A DNA stretch of 7,319 nt from Planctomycetota bacterium (GTDB taxonomy: Bacteria > Planctomycetota > Planctomycetia > Pirellulales > Lacipirellulaceae), in NCBI GenBank assembly GCA_022615465.1, contig JAKEGR010000082.1, forward strand, positions 1-7,319. The letters run 5' to 3'. The position numbers were made by a program, and so were the translations under genes. Below the pieces are notes generated by a model. That model was not told the origin of the DNA, did no database searches, and worked only from the letters and a program-made list of their open reading frames with translations. Of this stretch, positions 1-5,558 are shown in pieces. How positions within the stretch are numbered: position 1 is the stretch's first letter; every line of letters begins with the position of its first letter.

Positions 1-5
1 ACTGC

Positions 6-35
6 ATACCTGCATGGTATACTTTGTATACCATG
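6..35. promoter_or_regulatory. Palindromic operator candidate over the brnT start codon
   Basis: The sequence shows a perfect 10-bp inverted repeat, CATGGTATAC (13-22) and GTATACCATG (26-35), separated by TTT. The right arm ends with the ATG that best starts the BrnT-like gene. A third copy of the half-site ATACC lies at 6-10, so ATACC (6-10), GGTAT (16-20) and ATACC (28-32) have centres 10 and 12 bp apart, about one helical turn each. TATACT at 18-23 resembles a -10 box; a -35 box would fall at or beyond the window edge. BrnA-type ribbon-helix-helix antitoxins are known to repress their own operons by binding inverted repeats in the promoter, so this is the natural operator. If transcription starts upstream of 13, the same bases could instead form an RNA hairpin hiding the start codon. 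Confidence 0.6.
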
Positions 36-293
36 GAATGTGAGTGGGACTTGCGTAAAAGCGTTTCCAACAAGAAAAAGCACGGGATCGATTTTGTCGA
101 GGCGAAGCTCCTCTGGGACGACCCGGATCGACTCGAAATCCCGGCGAGAACCGTGGGAGAAAATCGCTTTTTGCTGATCGGTAGAATCGCGGCGAGGCAC
201 TGGTCTGCCGTGTTCACGTTGCGCGGGGACCATATCCGCATTATCTCCGTTCGCCAATCACGGGAGCAGGAGGTTGAGGTCTATGAAAGCTGA
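33..293 (+). CDS. brnT: BrnT-family toxin of a type II toxin-antitoxin module
   Basis: An 86-residue protein resembling BrnT, a RelE-fold ribonuclease toxin that cuts RNA and stops translation until bound by BrnA. The family signature is visible: W5-D6 near the N-terminus, K9...N13..K16-H17-G18-I19.F21, then a DDP motif, a GENRF segment, and a C-terminal strand RIISVRQSR followed by an acidic tail ending YES. The length matches the family (about 80-100 residues). ATG at 33 is preferred over an in-frame TTG at 24, because the homology begins at the CEWD segment and the TTG lies inside the palindrome. No Shine-Dalgarno is present; with TATACT at 18-23 as a -10 box, transcription would begin near 30, giving an almost leaderless message (inference). 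The toxin comes first and overlaps the antitoxin gene by 11 bases, the usual brnTA arrangement. No damage to the reading frame is seen. Confidence 0.85.
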   Translation: MECEWDLRKSVSNKKKHGIDFVEAKLLWDDPDRLEIPARTVGENRFLLIGRIAARHWSAVFTLRGDHIRIISVRQSREQEVEVYES

Positions 294-510
294 AGAATTC
301 GACAAGCGATTCGACCGGGGGGAAGACGTCGCCAAGCATCTCGACTTCTCGAAAGCCAGACGCCCGGGAAGAGAACAGCGACGAGTCAACGTGGATTTTC
401 CCACCTGGATGATTCAATCGCTTGACCGAGAAGCAGAACGCCTGGGAGTCGCCCGGCAGGCTTTGATCAAAATGGTCGTCGCTCAGCACATTGAAAAGGC
501 ACGCACCTGA
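283..510 (+). CDS. brnA: BrnA/CopG-like ribbon-helix-helix antitoxin
   Basis: A 75-residue antitoxin predicted to neutralise the preceding BrnT-like toxin and to repress the operon. The N-terminal third (MKAEEFDKRFDRGEDV..., to about residue 30) is charged and likely contacts the toxin. The C-terminal half has ribbon-helix-helix features: a strand with RVNVDF, a first helix starting at PTWMIQSLDREAERLG, and a second helix in VARQALIKMVVAQHI. ATG at 283 is chosen over an in-frame TTG at 274, because AGGAGG at 268-273 lies 9 bases before the ATG and family members begin MKAEEFD. The start lies inside the end of the toxin gene, so translation is probably coupled. Members of this group are named either BrnA family or CopG family; the brnT neighbour favours BrnA. 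Confidence 0.85.
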   Translation: MKAEEFDKRFDRGEDVAKHLDFSKARRPGREQRRVNVDFPTWMIQSLDREAERLGVARQALIKMVVAQHIEKART

Positions 511-668
511 AAGCACTCGGGGCCGAAAAAGGTTCCGCGATAACCGATTTAAGGCTCAGCGAAATGGGAACCGCACGGTTAATCAGAATTGGCGACTTGC
601 GTTGTCATAGGGTATGATTTAGTGGAGGTGAAACAACCGGTATCGTATCGTAGTAGTGGGGAAATCGA
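511..668 (+). promoter_or_regulatory. Intergenic spacer with candidate hicBA promoter (589-618)
   Basis: This 158-bp gap separates the two toxin-antitoxin modules. The best promoter match is TTGGCG (589-594) and TATGAT (613-618) with an 18-bp spacer, matching 4 of 6 and 5 of 6 bases of the sigma-70 consensus; transcription would start near 625. A short inverted repeat, TCATA (605-609), GGG, TATGA (613-617), overlaps the -10 box and could be an operator. A strong Shine-Dalgarno-like GGAGGTGA at 624-631 has no useful start codon at the right distance. The weaker GGGG at 658-661 lies 7 bases before the hicB ATG. No convincing rho-independent terminator follows the BrnA-like gene. The promoter rests only on consensus matching. 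Confidence 0.4.
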
Positions 669-887
669 ATGAGTCTAACCGCGGTCTACATGCAAGTGCC
701 TGAAGGCTACATCGCATTTGTCGAGGAGCTGCCAGGTGCGAACACGCAAGGCGCGACCTTGGAAGAGGCACGCGAGAATCTTCAAGAGGCCGTTGCCCTT
801 GTTCTGGAAGCAAACCGCGAGTTGGCTGAGCGATCGTTGGCCGGGCAGACCGTGGTTCGTGAACCCTTCGAAATGGCAAACTCATGA
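669..887 (+). CDS. hicB: HicB-like antitoxin
   Basis: A 72-residue HicB-family antitoxin, predicted to bind and block the HicA ribonuclease encoded next. The degenerate RNase H-like HicB fold is recognisable: a first strand with TAVYMQVPEGYIAFVEELPG, then the conserved turn ANTQGATLEEARENLQEAVALVLEANRE, where the helix begins after the QGATLEEA segment. The protein ends soon after this domain with VREPFEMANS, and no ribbon-helix-helix or helix-turn-helix DNA-binding segment is visible. Such short HicB proteins are common in antitoxin-first pairs. GGGG at 658-661 may serve as a weak ribosome binding site for ATG 669. The stop overlaps the hicA start in an ATGA at 884-887, which implies translational coupling. 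Confidence 0.85.
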   Translation: MSLTAVYMQVPEGYIAFVEELPGANTQGATLEEARENLQEAVALVLEANRELAERSLAGQTVVREPFEMANS

Positions 888-1069
888 AGCGGGTGGATCT
901 CATCCGTCATTTGAAAGTAAACGGTTGCTATCTCTTGCGCGATCGGGGACGACATAGCGTCTACGTCAACCCGACCAACAATCGAGTCTCAGCAGTGCCA
1001 CGACACCGCGAGATCAACGATTTTCTGGCGAGAAGGATTTTCCGCGATTTGCAGGTTCCCGAACCGTGA
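884..1069 (+). CDS. hicA: HicA mRNA interferase toxin
   Basis: A 61-residue HicA-family toxin, a small double-stranded-RNA-binding-fold ribonuclease that cleaves mRNA independently of the ribosome. The sequence shows the family pattern throughout: N-terminal MKRVDLIRHLKVNGCYLLRD, the active-site segment RGRHSVYVNP with H24 as the expected catalytic histidine, then RVSAVPRHREINDFLARRIFRDL, which matches the conserved third strand and C-terminal helix. The length is near the family minimum and the frame is intact, so the toxin is probably active. The antitoxin gene comes first, the reverse of the classic hicAB order. No Shine-Dalgarno precedes the ATG; initiation probably depends on hicB translation. 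Its stop codon is one base from the stop of the opposing operon, whose read-through would produce antisense RNA to hicA (inference). Confidence 0.9.
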   Translation: MKRVDLIRHLKVNGCYLLRDRGRHSVYVNPTNNRVSAVPRHREINDFLARRIFRDLQVPEP

Positions 1070-1070
1070 T

Positions 1071-3341
1071 TCACACCAGCCCCCACCGCTTCCGCAAGAA
1101 CCATTCCACGCCCAACAGCCCGACGAACAGCAGGAAGAACGGCCAGGTGTCCCAGTAAGTCACTTTGGCGACCACTTCTTCCTTGAGTTCGGGCGGCTTG
1201 TCGGCCAGGCGCTTCAACAAGTCGGGAAGTTCCTCGGCGGCCAGCGCGGCGCCGCCGGCCGGCCTGGTCATCTCGGCCAGTTGAGCCATGAGGCTCGGCT
1301 CGGCGGCCGGACGATCGAGTTCCAAATCCTGGTCGGGCACCAAGAACCGCGCCTCGGCCGTGCCCAGCACATCGTTGCCCTCGCGGCCGGTCACCGTGAC
1401 GACGTAATCACCCGGCGCCTGGGTCTCGCGAAAAACCGCGCCCCATTCATCGCCGCTCTTGGCGGGACGCACATTCAGCGTGTTTCCGTCCGGAGTTTTC
1501 ACCGCCACATCGAATCGGGCGTTCTCGATCGGTCCGCCCTCGGCATTCTCCGCGCCGACCGCGAAATCGACGCGCGTGCCGCGTGTCACGCGCCGCCCGG
1601 CCAGCCGAATCCAGACGCGGCCTTCAGTCTGCTCGTCCTTTTTGGCCAGCCACAACACGCACTGCCGCCAGAAGCGTCGATGCGCGTCGCCAAAACCTTG
1701 CATCGGCCAGCGCCACGTCGAATCGCCGGCGAACGCGAGCGTGCGGCCATTGCCCGACTGGCCGGCCACGAGCAGTGGGTGCCGCTGGGCGTCGTCGGCC
1801 TCGGCGAGCACTTGCGCGTTGGGCTTCAGTTCATCCTGGGCGATCGAATTCGCGCCATCCAACGGCGGCAACTCCAACCAGGCAGTTGCAGTATTGCCAC
1901 CAAGTTGCATGATTGGATGCCGCGTGCCGAGCGGCGCGCTGAGACGCATGGGAACGGGACCGGCAAGGTGGACGTCCTCGCGGAGCGGCTCGCCAAAGTT
2001 TTGCCGCTGCGCGGGACCAATGTTGATCGGCAGGACGTCGGCCAGCGGCGAATCGCGGAACCCGCCCGGACCAAAGCTGTGATAGCCACCGAGCATCATG
2101 AGGCCCGTGCCATTACGCACGCGATCCGCCAGCGCTTGCCAACTGGCGATGGTGAGGGCCTGGGCGTCGACATCGTCGAGGATCACGACATCGTATTTCC
2201 CATCGCGGATCGCCTCGCTCAGATCAACATTGGTCGGCTGGTAATTGAATAGGCGCCGTTCGACCACGACATCGGGGGACTGGGCCAGCGCCGCCCGCGC
2301 GAACCGCTGCTCCTGTCCCGGCCCGCCGCCAACGCGTTTCGCTCCGACCAGGTACAAGACGTTGATTCCGCCCGTGCGAACGGTGACGAACGTGCTGACT
2401 TCGTTGTTCGTCGTCACCAGTTCGCCGTCGCGCGGCTCGACGCGAAGGCTGACCTTGTATTCGCCCGGCGTTTGCGGCGTGTGGCGAAGCACGACCGGCA
2501 GCGAGCCGCCCTCCATGCCGGTATCCACGGAAATCGTGTCGACTGGCTGCATGCCGTCGGCTGATTCCCACAGGAGCTGCGCCTTCACCGGTTGATTCGC
2601 ATACCCGACTGCCGTAATGCGGCCGCGGACTTCGGTGGGCGCGTCGGTAAAAAGGGTTTCATTCGTAACCAGGTCGCCGATGCTCAGGTCGGCCCGCTCG
2701 CTTCCGCCCGGTTTGCCGAAGGTGAACGTGAAGAGAGGGATGTTCTCGGCGGCGAGGCGGCGGACGGCCACCTGGGGCGGCAGATCGCGCGGGGCCAATG
2801 CCCGTTGCGCCCCGTCGCTCAGCACGAGCATCGCCAGCACCCGGCCGCTCGCCTCGCGATCGAGCGCCTCATGGATTGCCGCGCCCAGGGCCGATTGTTC
2901 CCCATCCGGTGAATCGGCCAGGGAGAGCGTTCCTTTGTCCACGGGTATCTTGTGCGTTTCCGCATCGAAGGCGTACGCGTTCACTTGCCAGATGTCCGCG
3001 AGCTTCGCCAAATCACCGGCCGCCGCATCGAGCAGCGATTTCATCGACCGCCATCGCGAGGCATCGCCCAGCGAATCCTCAACCTGCATGCTCCGCGATC
3101 CATCGACCAGCAGCACGAGCGATGCCGGGACTGGTTTTTGTTGCGTGGTGACGAGGGTCGGCCGCAGCATTGCAAACAACGTCATCAATACAACCAGCAG
3201 GCGCAGGCCGATGAGCGTTGCCAGTTTACGTCGCGAGAGATTTCCATGCCGCGGCAGGACGCACAGCAATACCAAGAGCAGAAGCACTACCGCCGCCATC
3301 TGCGGCCAATCGGCGATCGGTTGGAGACGGAGTGTGCTCAT
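1071..3341 (-). CDS. Membrane-anchored vWA protein with glutamine-amidotransferase-like domain
   Basis: A 756-residue envelope protein, last gene of the operon. Order: two hydrophobic helices (about 14-30 and 42-60), a vWA domain (about 74-215), beta-rich Ig-like segments (about 216-320), a glutamine-amidotransferase-like Rossmann domain (about 326-545), a further beta-rich region (about 575-667), and a C-terminal helix (about 731-747) ending with WFLRKRWGLV. The vWA MIDAS motif is intact: D80-G-S82-R-S84, with a third-position candidate Asp in S175-D176-G177. The GATase-like domain carries GGYHSFGPGGF (418-428) and later AGDSTWRWPM and HRRFWRQCVLWLA, features of the family annotated as putative glutamine amidotransferase. 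No GxCxG nucleophile elbow is visible, so glutaminase activity is unlikely. Its ATG overlaps the previous stop in ATGA and lacks a Shine-Dalgarno, indicating coupling. The exact function is unknown; it may be a client or partner of the MoxR ATPase. Confidence 0.85.
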   Translation of the reverse strand: MSTLRLQPIADWPQMAAVVLLLLVLLCVLPRHGNLSRRKLATLIGLRLLVVLMTLFAMLRPTLVTTQQKPVPASLVLLVDGSRSMQVEDSLGDASRWRSMKSLLDAAAGDLAKLADIWQVNAYAFDAETHKIPVDKGTLSLADSPDGEQSALGAAIHEALDREASGRVLAMLVLSDGAQRALAPRDLPPQVAVRRLAAENIPLFTFTFGKPGGSERADLSIGDLVTNETLFTDAPTEVRGRITAVGYANQPVKAQLLWESADGMQPVDTISVDTGMEGGSLPVVLRHTPQTPGEYKVSLRVEPRDGELVTTNNEVSTFVTVRTGGINVLYLVGAKRVGGGPGQEQRFARAALAQSPDVVVERRLFNYQPTNVDLSEAIRDGKYDVVILDDVDAQALTIASWQALADRVRNGTGLMMLGGYHSFGPGGFRDSPLADVLPINIGPAQRQNFGEPLREDVHLAGPVPMRLSAPLGTRHPIMQLGGNTATAWLELPPLDGANSIAQDELKPNAQVLAEADDAQRHPLLVAGQSGNGRTLAFAGDSTWRWPMQGFGDAHRRFWRQCVLWLAKKDEQTEGRVWIRLAGRRVTRGTRVDFAVGAENAEGGPIENARFDVAVKTPDGNTLNVRPAKSGDEWGAVFRETQAPGDYVVTVTGREGNDVLGTAEARFLVPDQDLELDRPAAEPSLMAQLAEMTRPAGGAALAAEELPDLLKRLADKPPELKEEVVAKVTYWDTWPFFLLFVGLLGVEWFLRKRWGLV

Positions 3342-5554
3342 GGCGTCGTGCGATGGAACCGATTAGCCAACAGATGCTCGACACCGAGAACGAGCGCCAC
3401 CGCGAGGATCAGGATCGGGAACAATTCGCGTCCCACTCGCCCCAAGCCAACGCGGACTTCAATCTCTTCGCGCGAGCGGGCCACGCGAACACGCTCCTCC
3501 CCCAATGCGGCCGCGATCTGTTTGGCAGTCGTGCGTTCCAAACGGCACATTTCGGCGGGACAGTTCACGCTGAATCCGCGGTCAAGCCCCCCCTGCTCTC
3601 CACCCGCGCGCACACGGTAGTTGCCCAGCGATTCGGTCGACGCGATCGACAAGTCTTGCCGGCCCGGCGTCAGCGACTGCCGGACCGCGCTGGAGTCGGG
3701 CATCTGCAGCACGTAGCTGGTTGTCTGTTCTTCGGGCGACAGCCGGATAACGACCGATTGACCCGCCAGATAATTGAGTTGCGCGTCGCTCCCGCCCACC
3801 AAATAGTCGGCGATGCCGTTGGCGAGCGCCAAAAACGGCCAGGGATCGGGCGCGGTGGGCAGTAAGTTCCAGGGGTCGCCGTGCGCCGGATCGGAGACAC
3901 TGGTGGTCATCATCAGGACGCGGCCGGAACCAACCAATTGTTCGACGAGCGCCGGCTGACCGTTGGCGAAGGCGGCCACCACGTGGGCGGATTCGGCCCC
4001 GGCCTCCAGTTCCCAGTATTGGAACACCGGAAATTCGGACCACGGCACGATGTCGGCCAGGTCGCGCAGTTCCGCCAGCGCCGGATGCTCGACGGCGACT
4101 GGCCGCAAGTACGTCGCCTCGCGGGACACCCACCGCAACTGGGCTGGCAGCAATTGCTGGGGGGCCGGTTGGTTGAATTCGTCGCGTCGCGCCTGCCTGC
4201 CGAGAAACACGCCGACGCCGCCGCCGGCCTGCGCGAAATCGGCCAGCGCCTGCCAGGTCTCCGCCGACAGCGGCGGGGGATCAATCAAGCAGATGGCGTT
4301 GAACTCGGCAAGTTGAACGGTTTCCAATTGGTCGAACGTGCTGCTCTGGCAATCAAACTTCGACTGTACGAAACCCGTGGCCGAGTTGGGCGAGAGCGCT
4401 TCGCTCAGAAAGAGCGCGCTGTCGGTGGTCTCAGCCAGCAACAGGAGTCTGCTCGGTGGTCGCACGTCGAGGGTGAAGTAACGCACGTCGTCGCAGGGCA
4501 AGGCGTCGCGGCCGACGATCCGCACATAGCCTTGATGCGTGCCGAGCGGCAAACCAGATAAGGAGAATTCGACCGGAACCGGTTGCCCGTCCGCCGGGGT
4601 TGCCACGACCTGGCCGCGTTTTTCTGATTCCGCGAAGCGAGCGCCCACGTAAAGCTCGACGACCACTTCCTGAGAACCTGTCGTTGCGGGCGAATCTTCA
4701 GCGGTGCCGGGTGCGTCGGTCGCTGACGTCTTCGCTTCCGCATCGGTTGCTGCCGGCTTCACGGACGCGGCATCCGCGGGGAGCAGTTCCGTGTCCATTG
4801 CGAGCAGTCCGCCAGGGGCGAGTTGCTCCTTGGAAAGCCGCAGCGGCGCAAGGCCCACATTTCGCGGTTGTTCGACGCTGACATCGATCAGATACGCGTT
4901 GGCGTCCGGCAATTCATCAAGCCGCGCCTTGAAATCGGCGATCGCAACGTTTGGCCAGGCTTCGGTTGCCAGATCCGTGAACACATAGATTTCGCCGCGA
5001 TGGCCGATCTGTTCCTTCAGCCAATCGGTTGCGTCGCGCAGCGCTTCGGAGAGCGGTCGAACGGCCCCGCTGGTCGCCAATCGCTCGACGCGCAACTCGG
5101 CCGCATCCAGATTGGCGGCACTGCCTCGACGGCTGTCCGAGCGATCGACGACGGTGACGGGACTATCGGGCGGCAACTGTCCGAGGAGCCAATCGGCCAG
5201 GTCTTTCGCCTGATCGAGCCGCGTCTGATTTTCGTGCAGATACTCCATGCGGAGCGAGTTATCGAACACGAGCACGGTGGCAATGGGCCGGCCTTCCTTG
5301 CCGGCGACACCAGAGCCGCGCAGCACCGGCCGCGCCAGCGCGAACGCCAGCAGGGCGATGATCGCGCACCGCAGCGCCAAGAGCAGCCAGTGGCGCAGCC
5401 GAAGCCGATGCTGGTTGAGCGACTGCCGCCGCTGGACGAACCGCAACGCGGGAAATACAAGCTTCCTGGCGTCTCGCCGCATGATGAGATGCAGCACGAT
5501 CGGCAGCGCGATGAACGCGGCACCGCCCAGCAAAGCGGGAGTGACAAACCCCAT
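3338..5554 (-). CDS. BatA-domain membrane protein with degenerate vWA domain
   Basis: A 738-residue protein. The N-terminus is a BatA (aerotolerance-regulator N-terminal) double-helix module: MGFVTPALLGGAAFIALPIV begins the first helix (about 5-24), followed by a basic loop with FPALRFVQRRQ and a second helix (about 55-76). A vWA-like domain follows (about 91-226), with IATVLVFDNSLRM in the MIDAS position: D98-N-S100-L-R102, where the last serine of DxSxS is replaced by Arg. An Ala/Thr/Asp-rich linker (about 258-296) precedes a beta-rich segment, a Rossmann-like domain (about 367-550) and a C-terminal helix (about 710-728). GAGG at 5563-5566 (read on the minus strand) lies 8 bases before the ATG. 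The gene begins 4 bases after the DUF58 stop and overlaps the next gene by 4 bases. BatA relatives are linked to stress tolerance in Bacteroides and Leptospira, but the role here is unproven. Confidence 0.85.
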   Translation of the reverse strand: MGFVTPALLGGAAFIALPIVLHLIMRRDARKLVFPALRFVQRRQSLNQHRLRLRHWLLLALRCAIIALLAFALARPVLRGSGVAGKEGRPIATVLVFDNSLRMEYLHENQTRLDQAKDLADWLLGQLPPDSPVTVVDRSDSRRGSAANLDAAELRVERLATSGAVRPLSEALRDATDWLKEQIGHRGEIYVFTDLATEAWPNVAIADFKARLDELPDANAYLIDVSVEQPRNVGLAPLRLSKEQLAPGGLLAMDTELLPADAASVKPAATDAEAKTSATDAPGTAEDSPATTGSQEVVVELYVGARFAESEKRGQVVATPADGQPVPVEFSLSGLPLGTHQGYVRIVGRDALPCDDVRYFTLDVRPPSRLLLLAETTDSALFLSEALSPNSATGFVQSKFDCQSSTFDQLETVQLAEFNAICLIDPPPLSAETWQALADFAQAGGGVGVFLGRQARRDEFNQPAPQQLLPAQLRWVSREATYLRPVAVEHPALAELRDLADIVPWSEFPVFQYWELEAGAESAHVVAAFANGQPALVEQLVGSGRVLMMTTSVSDPAHGDPWNLLPTAPDPWPFLALANGIADYLVGGSDAQLNYLAGQSVVIRLSPEEQTTSYVLQMPDSSAVRQSLTPGRQDLSIASTESLGNYRVRAGGEQGGLDRGFSVNCPAEMCRLERTTAKQIAAALGEERVRVARSREEIEVRVGLGRVGRELFPILILAVALVLGVEHLLANRFHRTTP
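4667..4783 (-). other. Low-complexity Ala/Thr/Asp/Glu linker inside the BatA-domain protein
   Basis: Residues about 258-296 of the BatA-domain protein are almost entirely A, T, D, E, S, P and G, with near-repeats AATDAEAKTSATDA and similar. The segment sits between the vWA part and the beta-rich segment, so it is probably a flexible periplasmic or extracytoplasmic linker. Composition and position are visible; disorder is inferred. Confidence 0.6.
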
Positions 5555-5558
5555 CGTG

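Noticed and set aside
24..35. TTG at 24 as the start of the BrnT-like toxin
   Set aside because: It would add only three residues outside the family homology, lies in the spacer of the palindrome, and a nearby in-frame ATG at 33 fits better.
274..285. TTG at 274 as the start of the BrnA-like antitoxin
   Set aside because: AGGAGG at 268-273 is directly adjacent to it, too close for initiation, but correctly spaced for ATG 283, where family homology begins.
628..672. A 14-codon leader-peptide frame, GTG at 628 to TGA at 670-672, overlapping the hicB ATG
   Set aside because: The GGAGG at 624-628 overlaps the GTG and cannot serve it as a Shine-Dalgarno, and the peptide has no attenuator-like content.
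619..903. A 94-codon minus-strand frame across hicB
   Set aside because: It is antisense to the clear HicB-like gene and shows no recognisable domain.
1054..1065. Inverted repeat GGTTC-CC-GAACC as a terminator at the convergent junction
   Set aside because: The loop would be too short, only about four pairs are realistic, it lies inside hicA, and no T-run follows on either strand.
1281..2252. A 323-codon open frame on the plus strand inside the vWA/GATase gene
   Set aside because: It is antisense to a well-supported gene, its translation resembles no family I know and is rich in Arg, His and Ala as expected for a shadow frame in GC-rich DNA. The other plus-strand open frames across 1450-6410 were rejected for the same reason.
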